Shown one piece after another: positions 51,345 through 59,842 of a stretch of 64,000 nucleotides of DNA. The DNA lies in the NCBI RefSeq assembly GCF_021117275.1, contig NZ_CP088245.1:3323501-3387500 (forward strand), in the 5' to 3' direction. How positions within the stretch are numbered: the stretch's first letter is position 1; each line of letters begins with the position of its first letter. Under the pieces are notes generated by a model. The model saw only the letters and a list, made by a program, of their open reading frames with translations, did not search any database and had not been told where the DNA came from. Position numbers and translations under genes: made by a program. This stretch comes from Metabacillus sp. B2-18. GTDB lineage: Bacteria; Bacillota; Bacilli; Bacillales; Bacillaceae.

Positions 51345-51600
51345 GGCATCAAAAAAAGGACATAGTACTCCCATTTATTAAAATAGAAGTCTCTGTCCTT
51401 TTAACCTGAAAGTTTACCTTATGTAAAAGTAGTACAAATTCGTACCTACATAGGGCTTTCCCCTTTGGTAGTTTGTCTTTATGACAAACACTCTCCAGAG
51501 TTGCGTCAAATAAGAGTTCTTTTGCCTGAGAGATTCACAGTTGTTTGCTCCTTCGGCGCTATACTAAGTTATAGTCTCTCCCCTTATTCTCATCCGCTCA
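51345..51600 (-). ncRNA. Tandem glycine riboswitch controlling gcvT-PA-PB
   Basis: On the minus strand the first aptamer has GCGCCGAAGGAGCAA, then GAATCTCTCAGGCAAAAGAA and CTCTGGAGAG. The second has CCAAAGGGGAAAGCC, then ACTTTCAGGTTAAAAGGACA. A GGACAGAGAC..CTATGTCC hairpin with seven T (about 51352-51402) is the terminator of the expression platform. Glycine binding is known to favour read-through in Bacillus gcvT leaders. Confidence 0.93.
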
Positions 51601-51907
51601 TATTTTGTTGTAAAGTTGGTTATACTAATAAAACCTTTATTCATGACATTTGACATTTTAACATTTCAGTAAAGAATGAAAGCGTTAAGCTAACTGAAAG
51701 ATATGAAAATGATGAACTTTCTTACTAACATCCTACCATGACCGAAGAGTTTCGACAATCACTTTTTAGCTTAACATTAAAAATTTTTTACGTCATAATG
51801 TTCGTGTTTTCATTATATCAATGTCATAATCTTTCATATATCCCTTCATCTTAATGAAATAGTGAACATTACAATATAGCACACAACATGAAAGGACTGT
51901 CTTTACG

Positions 51908-53593
51908 ATGAATATAAAGACGAACTTCGATACAACCTGGCAGGAAGGCTTTTTTGAAAAACTAGATAGCGATGGACCATGGTCGAACTGGGAGCTGTAT
52001 AAGCTTGCCTATGAGGTTCAAAAAAATACAGCAGTACCAACCTTTGAGGGATTGCAAGCACCTAACCATCTACCACACTTCACTCCTCTCCCCCACCAGC
52101 TAGAGGTGGCTCAAAGAGTTGTTGAAAAAATGAACGGAAAAGCGATTTTAGCTGATGAGGTTGGTTTAGGTAAAACAATTGAAGCCGGCTTAATTTTAAA
52201 AGAATATATGATTCGTGGATTAGTTAAAAAGGTGTTAATACTAGTCCCTGCCTCCCTCGTTTCACAATGGGCTCGGGAATTAAATGAAAAGTTCTTTATT
52301 CCAGCAGTCGAGCAAAAGAAAAGCTATGTATGGGAAGCATGTGATGTTGTTGTTTCATCAATTGATACAGCCAAACGAAGTCCACATCGAGATATTGTGT
52401 ATGAACAAAATTACGACTTAGTCATCATTGATGAGGCCCACAAGCTTAAAAATAATAAAACGAAAAACTATGAATTTGTTCAGAATTTGAAGAAAAAGTA
52501 TTGCTTACTTTTAACAGCTACTCCCGTTCAAAACAGAGTTGAAGAGATTTTCAATCTTGTTTCCCTGTTGAAACCAGGTCACCTTGGCAACGAAGCATAT
52601 TTTACAGAGGTGTTCTCCGCTAAAGAACGTTCTCTGGAAGATCATGAACATTTACGTGAACTCATTAACAAAGTAATGATCCGTAATCGTCGCGGAGACA
52701 CCGGAATTGACTGGCCGAAACGAAATGTAGAAACTGTTCCAATTGAGTTTTCCGAAACAGAGCAAAACCTATATGACACGATAACAGCTATAAAATCGTC
52801 TTCACAATATGCAGCAAATGCTTTTTCAATCATGACACTCCAACGAGAAGCATGCAGCAGTCGTGAAGCCGTTTATATGACATTGAAAAAAATGCTGGAT
52901 TTACCTGAGGAAGAGGAAGCAGCTCTACCAAATGACGTTATTAAAGATATCATGATGGCAATAGACGGTGTAACTCAAAACTCAAAAGCTCTCAAGGTAG
53001 TAGAGCTAATCAAAGAAATTGATGATAAAGTCATTATTTTTACTGAATACCGTGCTACACAGTTTTATTTACAATGGTTTTTACAACAAAACGGTATCAG
53101 CTCTGTTCCTTTCCGCGGTGGGTTTAAACGCGGGAAAAAAGACTGGATGAAGGAACTGTTCAAAAACCGCGTTCAAGTGTTAATTGCAACCGAAGCTGGT
53201 GGTGAAGGGATTAACCTACAATTCTGTCATAATATTATTAACTATGATTTACCATGGAATCCAATGAGGCTGGAACAACGGATTGGACGTATCCATCGTT
53301 TAGGACAAGAACATGACGTAAACATCTACAATATGGCAACAAGAAACACAGTTGAAGAACATATACTGACCCTTTTATATGACAAAATTAATTTGTTTGA
53401 AAAAGTTATCGGTGATCTTGATGAAATCCTAACTCGACTAGAAATTAAAAACTTTGATGAGCATATTCAAGACATTATGGTCAATTCGAAGAGTGACCGG
53501 GAAATGAAGATTAAAATGGAAAATTTAACATCGATTCTTGACTATGCACATTACTCACAAGAACAAAGAAAAGCAGCTAGTGGCGACAAATAA
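51908..53593 (+). CDS. yqhH: SNF2-family DEAD/DEAH helicase YqhH
   Basis: 561 residues. Walker A region ADEVGLGKTIEAGLIL, DEAH box VIIDEAHKLKN, motif III LTATPVQN, and the C-terminal helicase half with TEAGGEGINLQFC and RIGRIHRLGQ. This is the RapA/Snf2 type of ATP-dependent double-stranded DNA translocase, with no obvious accessory domain. Its role in bacilli is unknown. It is followed by yqhG at 26 bases. The 250 bases upstream (51650-51907) show no gene. Confidence 0.92.
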   Translation: MNIKTNFDTTWQEGFFEKLDSDGPWSNWELYKLAYEVQKNTAVPTFEGLQAPNHLPHFTPLPHQLEVAQRVVEKMNGKAILADEVGLGKTIEAGLILKEYMIRGLVKKVLILVPASLVSQWARELNEKFFIPAVEQKKSYVWEACDVVVSSIDTAKRSPHRDIVYEQNYDLVIIDEAHKLKNNKTKNYEFVQNLKKKYCLLLTATPVQNRVEEIFNLVSLLKPGHLGNEAYFTEVFSAKERSLEDHEHLRELINKVMIRNRRGDTGIDWPKRNVETVPIEFSETEQNLYDTITAIKSSSQYAANAFSIMTLQREACSSREAVYMTLKKMLDLPEEEEAALPNDVIKDIMMAIDGVTQNSKALKVVELIKEIDDKVIIFTEYRATQFYLQWFLQQNGISSVPFRGGFKRGKKDWMKELFKNRVQVLIATEAGGEGINLQFCHNIINYDLPWNPMRLEQRIGRIHRLGQEHDVNIYNMATRNTVEEHILTLLYDKINLFEKVIGDLDEILTRLEIKNFDEHIQDIMVNSKSDREMKIKMENLTSILDYAHYSQEQRKAASGDK

Positions 53594-53619
53594 TTTTTCC
53601 CTGAAAGGTGGCGAAAAGC

Positions 53620-54417
53620 ATGCAACAAGAGCAAATTCACAGCTATTTAGAAAGCTTCTTCACAGCCAATTCCTGTGACATCATTGAAAAAGGTCAAGGC
53701 TACATAACGGTTCAGCTAACCATTGAAATGGACAAGGAATTAATGAACCGCCCTTTCTACTGGCATTACCTTGAAAAAACAAACGGTATTCCAAACCCGA
53801 TGAAGCTCACTCTCATCACAGATCAAAATCAAGCACCAAGCGATCTTAAGGGCGAGGTCATGCACTTCGGTGCCCCCCGCCTTCACCAAATTTTTCGTTC
53901 GACAACAAATTTAGGAAGCTATATCCGACTTTTTGAGCAGGTCAAAGAACCGGGTGGAAACATCCCATTACACCCTTGGATTGGTGTTAACATTATGGTT
54001 TCCTATCAATGTGATATGAAAAAGGATCAGCTTTACTCTATTGGGTTGCATTTGGTTAGTGGGACTTTAGTAGAAAACTTTCAAGATAAGCTAGAGAAAT
54101 TAGAGCTAACACCGAAGATTCCGGATCTCTGTTTTACGATGACACCTTTGATTAAGCCACAAAGTGGAATTAAACGGATTGAACAGTTTATTATGCAATC
54201 TATTCATGAACAAGATCATTCCTGGGCGGATAAAGCGAGGGAAAGATGGAATGAAGATTTAAAGCTTTTGGATCATTTTTATGAAGATATGGATGAGAAG
54301 CCTGATTGTTATGAGGTGGAGAAGGAAGCATTGAGGGAGCTTTATGAGCCGCAGATAAATATTTCGGTTCAGAATGGTGGGATTTTTTATTTGACGCCGC
54401 AGGGGATATTTAAATAG
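53620..54417 (+). CDS. yqhG: YqhG-family protein
   Basis: 265 residues with no membrane segment. It includes the conserved DxxxQxxxxxFRSTTNLGSY-like stretch (MHFGAPRLHQIFRSTTNL). It is always next to yqhH in bacilli, so a functional pair is likely, though no role is known. The ATG at 53620 is preferred (AAAGGTGG upstream). Confidence 0.88.
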   Translation: MQQEQIHSYLESFFTANSCDIIEKGQGYITVQLTIEMDKELMNRPFYWHYLEKTNGIPNPMKLTLITDQNQAPSDLKGEVMHFGAPRLHQIFRSTTNLGSYIRLFEQVKEPGGNIPLHPWIGVNIMVSYQCDMKKDQLYSIGLHLVSGTLVENFQDKLEKLELTPKIPDLCFTMTPLIKPQSGIKRIEQFIMQSIHEQDHSWADKARERWNEDLKLLDHFYEDMDEKPDCYEVEKEALRELYEPQINISVQNGGIFYLTPQGIFK

Positions 54418-54422
54418 AGTAA

Positions 54423-54457
54423 GGAGAATGGCAATCTTAGTGCGATTGTCATTCTTT
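54423..54457 (+). terminator. Intrinsic terminator of yqhH-yqhG
   Basis: AGAATGGCAATC/GATTGTCATTCT stem with G-U pair, then TTTTGTG. Confidence 0.8.
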
Positions 54458-54501
54458 TGTGTCTAGTTACTTCTACTATATCCTCCAAAATTAAAATATA
54501 G

Positions 54502-54560
54502 TTCGACAAAATGAATATTTGCTTGGAGCTATGTTCATTAAAGTTTTGTTAACAAAACTT
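54502..54560. promoter_or_regulatory. Spo0A box and a 20-bp perfect palindrome upstream of sinI
   Basis: 54502-54509 is an exact Spo0A box on the minus strand (TTGTCGAA). 54541-54560 is AAGTTTTGTTAACAAAACTT, fully self-complementary. Both lie in the 340-base non-coding leader of sinI (54458-54785). A TATAAT box sits at 54705-54710, but no convincing -35 is visible. Confidence 0.5.
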
Positions 54561-54785
54561 CAGAAAAACTCACTTTTCTAATTCCCCTACGTAATTTACA
54601 GGCATATATACCCATCTTATATTACATAAATGTTAAAAACTCAAAATACACAAGAAAATTTTTGTCATCGACATCATTCTGCACACTTCCTAAAAATTCC
54701 CTTTTATAATATGAATAGTTAATAAGACAGACATAAACTAAGGACTTTCGCACAAAAAGATTATTTCTTTAGTAATAATATAATC

Positions 54786-54868
54786 AGTTCAAGGGCAAAC
54801 CTATTGAAAAATAGGGACGCAAAGTCACAGGTCTAAAGTTTAAAACTATGATGGCTGGACTGCCTGGA
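54786..54868 (+). ncRNA. c-di-GMP-I (GEMM) riboswitch upstream of sinI
   Basis: The aptamer core is canonical: AGGGCAAACC, a GAAA-capped P1b hairpin (CCTATT-GAAA-AATAGG), GACGCAAAG, TCACAGGTCTAAAG, and CTATGATGGCTGGACTGCC. It ends about 20 bases before the sinI ribosome site AGGAGG (54884-54889). Between them lies a small AATAC/GTATT hairpin. No intrinsic terminator is seen, so control may be at translation. Aptamer identity is from sequence; the switching direction cannot be read. Confidence 0.9.
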
Positions 54869-54898
54869 ATACAAGAGTATTTTAGGAGGATGAGATAG

Positions 54899-55045
54899 TT
54901 GAATAACGAAACGATACATAACCTGATTAAAGACAGGCAGCTTGACCATGAATGGGTCAAATTAATTTTAGAGGCACTTGAGATTGGTATAAGTGTAGAA
55001 GAAATAAAAGATTTCTTTATTAAAAAAGGAAATCCAACTACTTAA
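54899..55045 (+). CDS. sinI: SinI, antagonist of SinR
   Basis: 48-residue peptide from a TTG start with AGGAGG upstream. LDHEWVKLILEALEIGISVEEIKDFF matches the SinR-binding helical hairpin of B. subtilis SinI. It lacks the DNA-binding domain, so it is a pure anti-repressor. It is the gene directly behind the c-di-GMP riboswitch. Confidence 0.93.
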   Translation: MNNETIHNLIKDRQLDHEWVKLILEALEIGISVEEIKDFFIKKGNPTT

Positions 55046-55104
55046 CTCTTTCTCACAGAATTTTTTTAGAAAACCGTTCTCCATATCAAACAAAATCCTT
55101 CTTT

Positions 55105-55120
55105 ATATGTTATAATAGCA
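55105..55120 (+). promoter_or_regulatory. Probable sinR promoter
   Basis: TATGTTATAAT (extended -10, TATAAT at 55111-55116) lies 34 bases before the GTG start of sinR. This fits the separate constitutive sinR promoter known from B. subtilis. Confidence 0.5.
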
Positions 55121-55144
55121 TTATTAAAGGAAGGTGACTTTGAC

Positions 55145-55480
55145 GTGATTGGCCCACGAATAAAAAAATATAGAACCCAAAAAAACCTATCACTATCAGA
55201 ACTAGCAGAACGAGCAGGAGTTGCAAAATCATATTTAAGTTCGATTGAGCGCAATCTCCAGTCAAATCCTTCTGTTCAGTTCTTGGAGAAAGTGTCATCT
55301 GTACTCGGTGTACCGGTAAATACACTTTTAAATGAACAAAACGAAACAGATCCCGAAGAACTTGACTTAGAATGGACTAAACTTGTTCAAGATGCTATGA
55401 AATCCGGTGTGTCTAAAGAACAGTTTAAAGAGTTTTTGGAGTTTAACAAGTGGAGACTTCAGAATGATCTTGATAAATGA
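55145..55480 (+). CDS. sinR: SinR, master repressor of biofilm genes
   Basis: 111 residues from GTG. The N-terminal XRE helix-turn-helix (RIKKYRTQKNLSLSELAERA and VAKSYLSSIERNLQSNPS) is followed by a C-terminal SinI-type dimerisation hairpin (LDLEWTKLVQDAMKSGVSKE). That hairpin pairs with SinI. In B. subtilis SinR represses eps and tapA-sipW-tasA. Here no tapA-sipW-tasA follows within the window. Confidence 0.95.
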   Translation: MIGPRIKKYRTQKNLSLSELAERAGVAKSYLSSIERNLQSNPSVQFLEKVSSVLGVPVNTLLNEQNETDPEELDLEWTKLVQDAMKSGVSKEQFKEFLEFNKWRLQNDLDK

Positions 55481-55568
55481 GGCATAATTAATAGCTTACT
55501 TTTAGCTTTAAATTATGTCTTTTCTACTTAGTAAAAGTAAAATATTCCATTTAAAATATACCTATCTA

Positions 55569-55871
55569 TTAACTAAAATAATCTAAAATCCATGCACCAT
55601 GTAATAACATAACAAATGAATACAGAAGAGCAGCAAACGTAGTTAATAAAAACACTCCCTTATTATTAACTATATCTAACGATAGGTATACAATTAAACT
55701 CAGTAAAATTGATAAAGTAAACTTAAAAACGATAAAATACATAGGTTTCATAATGAACAAAGATTTCATAACTGGATTTGCTTCATCAATAATGTTCATG
55801 GTTAACCCTATATAAGTAAGAATTCCATCCACTATGTTTAATAATGCAAGATACAAGAAAACATACTTCAA
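55569..55871 (-). CDS. DUF5658-like small membrane protein
   Basis: 100 residues with three to four membrane helices. Near its N-terminus it has LLNIVDGILTYIGLTMNIIDEANPVM, a pattern of DUF5658-type proteins. The function is unknown. It lies between sinR and the polysaccharide cluster, on the same strand as the latter. The gap 55872-56063 holds no gene. Confidence 0.7.
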   Translation of the reverse strand: MKYVFLYLALLNIVDGILTYIGLTMNIIDEANPVMKSLFIMKPMYFIVFKFTLSILLSLIVYLSLDIVNNKGVFLLTTFAALLYSFVMLLHGAWILDYFS

Positions 55872-56063
55872 TATAGTACCTCCTAGATCTAAGGAATCTT
55901 TATATTCTCCAAACTAAATAGGGAATTTGTGCATGTAAGTATCTCCACTATCGGTCCCCCTTATACTAAAGTCGAAATAATTTAACCGAGCACTTTTTTG
56001 TTCATTACATATTCAACTTTATATTATATTTAATTCCTCTGGCTTATTGACCGACCTAATTAA

Positions 56064-56843
56064 TTACATTCTATTTGTGAAAAAGCTAATTATTTTATTG
56101 TTTTTTACCTTTTCTGGCATTTCCTTATAAACCATTCTATTATTACAAACTAAATTTGCATTTTCTTGAAGAATAAATTTTGTCTCCACACCTATTTGTT
56201 TCTCAATTGCATCATAAGCATCCCGCAAATGAAATGAACGCATTGTAGTATTATGTGCATCTGAGGCAATAAAGTGTGTGAGATTATGATCTATAAGTTC
56301 AAAACTTAGTTTTTTCACTCTTTTTCCAAACATTCCGGTAATACTAGCAGCAGTTATTTGTGACAAAGCCCCATCCTTTATCAGTTTATATAAAAGATCT
56401 GGCTTTTCAAGTATTTCATGGTTTCTTTCGGGATGAACTATAACTGGTATAATTCCATTTACTTGAAGATCATAAAGTAATCTATATGTATACCTTGGAA
56501 CATGATAATGGGGAAGCTCAATAAGCATATATGAAGAGTTATCACCAATTGTTAGAAGCTCACCCTTCTCTAAATCTTCCACTATCTCTCCATATATACG
56601 AATTTCCTGTCCAGGGAGAATTTCGATATTTATTTTTTCCTTCTGTAGTTCACCCTGAAGTTGGTCAATTTTATTCAAAATCTTTTCCCTATCATTCTCA
56701 TATCTCCCATTTTTATGATGTGGTGTTGCAATGATTTTCGTAATTCCTTCATTCACTGCTACCTTAGCCATTTTAATACTTTCTTCTATATTATTGGCAC
56801 CATCATCTGCATCTGCTAAAATATGACAATGAATATCTATCAA
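56064..56843 (-). CDS. YwqE/CpsB-type Mn-dependent tyrosine phosphatase
   Basis: 259-residue PHP-fold phosphatase that dephosphorylates BY-kinase-controlled polysaccharide proteins. Metal-binding motifs are MIDIHCHILADADDG, KIIATPHHKNGRYEN, PVIVHPERNHE and FIASDAHNT. The partner kinase is not in the window and may lie further upstream in this cluster. The start is ATG, 120 bases after the SinR-like gene. Confidence 0.92.
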   Translation of the reverse strand: MIDIHCHILADADDGANNIEESIKMAKVAVNEGITKIIATPHHKNGRYENDREKILNKIDQLQGELQKEKINIEILPGQEIRIYGEIVEDLEKGELLTIGDNSSYMLIELPHYHVPRYTYRLLYDLQVNGIIPVIVHPERNHEILEKPDLLYKLIKDGALSQITAASITGMFGKRVKKLSFELIDHNLTHFIASDAHNTTMRSFHLRDAYDAIEKQIGVETKFILQENANLVCNNRMVYKEMPEKVKNNKIISFFTNRM

Positions 56844-56962
56844 CTAAATCACCTCAATTCATTAAAAAATATAAATACAAAAAACTACTAAGTATCCCAT
56901 TTTACAACGGTGTCTAAGTAAGTCAAAAATAGTATAACTATAATTAGTTTATTTTTATCAAA

Positions 56963-57301
56963 CTACCGGCTGCTTTCAATAAGATTCTTTATTTCTTCTA
57001 GTATTTGAAAATTTTTTTTGTTTTGTTCGAGCATTTTATTCATAATATCTATAGTTACATTTTGCGTTAATTCAATATCTGTTTTAGTGGAAATATCGGA
57101 TGAATTATTGGATTCTAAAAATCTCTGAAGATCTACCTCAAGTGCAATTGCAATTTTTAATAGAATCCCGATAGAGGGGTTTTCTTGAATGTTTCTCTCG
57201 ATATTGCTTAAGTAAGATTTCGATATATCTGTCTTTTTTGATAATTGAGAAAGGGTCATATTTCTACTTTCCCTTAACTTTTTAATAGATGTACCTAGCA
57301 T
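56963..57301 (-). CDS. Second SinR-like XRE regulator inside the polysaccharide cluster
   Basis: 112 residues. The HTH half (IKKLRESRNMTLSQLSKKT, DISKSYLSNIERNIQENPS) is nearly parallel to SinR at 55145. The C-terminal part (residues 70-112) lacks the SinI-type hairpin and is instead a coiled coil. It could heterodimerise with or compete with SinR, like SlrR, but is not SlrR by sequence length. Function inferred. Confidence 0.8.
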   Translation of the reverse strand: MLGTSIKKLRESRNMTLSQLSKKTDISKSYLSNIERNIQENPSIGILLKIAIALEVDLQRFLESNNSSDISTKTDIELTQNVTIDIMNKMLEQNKKNFQILEEIKNLIESSR

Positions 57302-57332
57302 TGAGTTACCTCCTTTTTGTTATCCTATTTTG

Positions 57333-58787
57333 TTAAAGCAGTTTAGGTTCTAATATACGCGATACTGTATATCCAATAATAATTGTTAGTATTCCTGTAT
57401 AATTTATCCCTAAAGTTGCCTCTTGAAATAGAGAAATGATGAATGTAGCAAATAGTATTCCAGATAAAACAATTAATAGGTAATTAATTTCATTATTATA
57501 AGCATTTTTCAAAAGGAAGTTTATACACCCGATGAAAAATATTAAGTATAGCACTAACCCTGGATATCCAAGCTGATATATTAAAGAGCCAAAGAAACTT
57601 TCTGTTCCTAAATGAGAAAGATCCCATGCTGAAATTCCTGATAACATTGCATAGTAAATCCCACCAGCACCAACCCCATTACCAAGGGGATACTCATAAG
57701 AAGATATTAAAGGTAAAATAAAACCATTAAAATGGACAATAGCACTTGACCTAAAATCAATATTATAAGCAACGATAAAACAGACAGTTAAAACAATTAA
57801 TAAAGGTAAAATAAAAATTTTAGGCTTTAATTTGATTGAGTAAAGAAAAAACACCCAAACAAGAACTATGCTGTATATACCTAAAGCCCCTTTACCTAAT
57901 GTAAGAAAAAGTCCGAGCAATAAAAAAGCCCTGATAAAAATAAGTGAATTATTCCTTTTTAACATTAAAGAACAGCACAGTGCTACTAAAATAAAATAAC
58001 TGAAGTTTATAACATCATAGAATATTGAAAACATCCTAGGTACAACAAAATTACCTAGTGGTGTACTCCAATTAGGTAATCCCCCCTGTACACCCTTTGC
58101 TTGTAGAACAATGTCGATATTCATCCATTCATTCCAAATATATGAATCCAAGTCAAATAAATTGAAAATAAAGCCTATGAAAACAGTAAAAACACCTAGT
58201 GCAATGATAAATTTAATTAACTTATATAAATCTTGTAAATTATTCTTTAATCCATAATAGATCAACCTGCCAATAAAGTAGCTAATAAATAGAATTGTAA
58301 ATTGCCTTAAATAAAAAAGTTTACTTTCTAATGTTGGACTACTTGAAAGAACAAAACTTAAGGCGATAACTAGAAACAAAGGATAAATAACCTTTTCAAA
58401 ACTTAAAAGTTTAATATTATTCTTATATTTTAAAAAAAGTAAGACAAGAACAATACTTGCAAATAGTTCTTTATAAACTAAAAGAAGCTTTATGTTGCTA
58501 CCGTTATCTTGATAATCTGTAAAGTTATTACCCAATCCTATTAATATATTCTGAAAGACAATACAAAATACTAAATGATAAAGAAGATACACAGGCTTGT
58601 TTAAATAAAATATGGTAAACAAGGAAAAAAGCAAGCTAGATAATATTAGAATAGTATAGGTTAATTTCACCTCATGCAAATTTGCAATTAAGCAAAAGAG
58701 AACAGTATGTAACAAAAGAAAAAGCAAATAGATTGAAGTTTCATATTGATTACTTTCTCCTTTCATATCAATCGTCAATTGGGACAC
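57333..58787 (-). CDS. Polysaccharide polymerase / O-antigen-ligase-like membrane protein
   Basis: 484 residues with about twelve membrane helices and a large extracytoplasmic loop (about 205-250 and 350-400), as in Wzy/EpsG-type polymerases. The GTG start has GGAGGTAAGC just upstream. No single family motif is decisive. Operon position next to glycosyltransferases supports chain polymerisation. Confidence 0.75.
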   Translation of the reverse strand: MSQLTIDMKGESNQYETSIYLLFLLLHTVLFCLIANLHEVKLTYTILILSSLLFSLFTIFYLNKPVYLLYHLVFCIVFQNILIGLGNNFTDYQDNGSNIKLLLVYKELFASIVLVLLFLKYKNNIKLLSFEKVIYPLFLVIALSFVLSSSPTLESKLFYLRQFTILFISYFIGRLIYYGLKNNLQDLYKLIKFIIALGVFTVFIGFIFNLFDLDSYIWNEWMNIDIVLQAKGVQGGLPNWSTPLGNFVVPRMFSIFYDVINFSYFILVALCCSLMLKRNNSLIFIRAFLLLGLFLTLGKGALGIYSIVLVWVFFLYSIKLKPKIFILPLLIVLTVCFIVAYNIDFRSSAIVHFNGFILPLISSYEYPLGNGVGAGGIYYAMLSGISAWDLSHLGTESFFGSLIYQLGYPGLVLYLIFFIGCINFLLKNAYNNEINYLLIVLSGILFATFIISLFQEATLGINYTGILTIIIGYTVSRILEPKLL

Positions 58788-59019
58788 TCGCTTACCTCCT
58801 CTTTATTTAGGATAGCCATTTTCAATTGAAAAGCTGCAAATTTCTATTAAAATTTTTATCATTTAACATAATTTCAAAAATCCCCTGATTTCTTACACAG
58901 TCAAACTGAATGATTAGCTAGAAAGGTAGTTGTTTTTGTCAATATTAATTTGAGCCAGAGTGATCACTTCAAAAGTGAGCCACTTTATCATTTCTAGCCC
59001 CCATTACTGGGAGGGATTG

Positions 59020-59066
59020 GGTGTTTGGAGGTCTTGCCCCGAGGAGGGGCAAGACCTCCAAACACC
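59020..59066. repeat. Perfect 21-bp hairpin near the IS21 left end
   Basis: 59020-59040 (GGTGTTTGGAGGTCTTGCCCC) is exactly complementary to 59046-59066 with a GAGGA loop. There is no T run on either side. Confidence 0.9.
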
Positions 59067-59082
59067 TCGCGTTCACTCCTGG

Positions 59083-59841
59083 TTATGCTTTAGTTTCTCC
59101 ATTTTGTTTCATACTTTGTCTAAATCGATAGGATTCTCCGTTCAGTAAGTGGATGTGTGATCGATGGGTGAGTCGATCGAGAAGGGCAGCTGTCATTTTT
59201 TCATCTCCGAAAAGACTAGTCCACTCCGTAAATTCAAGATTGGTAGTAATAATAACGCTTGCACGTTCATACCTACTTGAGAAAAATTGAAATAGGAGCT
59301 CTGATCCAATTTTTGAAAAAGGTACATACCCTAGCTCATCTACGATGATCACATCAAATTTGAGCCACTTCTTTTCTAAAGCACCGAGTTTATGCTCGTC
59401 ATTCGCCATCAGTAATTCTTCTACTAATTTAGACGCTGTAATGAACTTGGTTTTATAACCATTCTTTATCATCTCAATACCGAGTCCTGTAGCTAGATGG
59501 GTCTTTCCAGTACCACTATTTCCGAGAAAGAGAATGTTTTCCTTTTTCTCAACGAATTCACCTTTAGCTAGTGTTAAAAAACGATTTCGATTTAGACTAG
59601 GCATTAAACTGAAATCATAGGTATCCAAGGTTTTCTGGACTGGAAAGTTTGCTTGTTTTAGTCGCCTCTGTTTTTGATTTTCATCTCTCATTTCTATCTC
59701 TACTTCAAGTAAGGCTAACAAATACTCTTCATAGCTAAGGTTACGTTCTTCAGCTTCTCTTGCGAGAGAGCGATACTGTTTGTGAATGGTAGGCATTCTA
59801 AGCTGCTTGGTTAAATGATCCACTAGTAATTCTGTTGTCAT
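59083..59841 (-). CDS. istB: IS21-family ATP-binding protein IstB
   Basis: 252-residue AAA+ helper of transposition: Walker A LFLGNSGTGKTHLATGLG, Walker B FDVIIVDELGYVP, sensor-like SVIITTNLEFTEW. It starts one base after the istA stop. It appears intact. Confidence 0.95.
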   Translation of the reverse strand: MTTELLVDHLTKQLRMPTIHKQYRSLAREAEERNLSYEEYLLALLEVEIEMRDENQKQRRLKQANFPVQKTLDTYDFSLMPSLNRNRFLTLAKGEFVEKKENILFLGNSGTGKTHLATGLGIEMIKNGYKTKFITASKLVEELLMANDEHKLGALEKKWLKFDVIIVDELGYVPFSKIGSELLFQFFSSRYERASVIITTNLEFTEWTSLFGDEKMTAALLDRLTHRSHIHLLNGESYRFRQSMKQNGETKA

Positions 59842-59842
59842 C

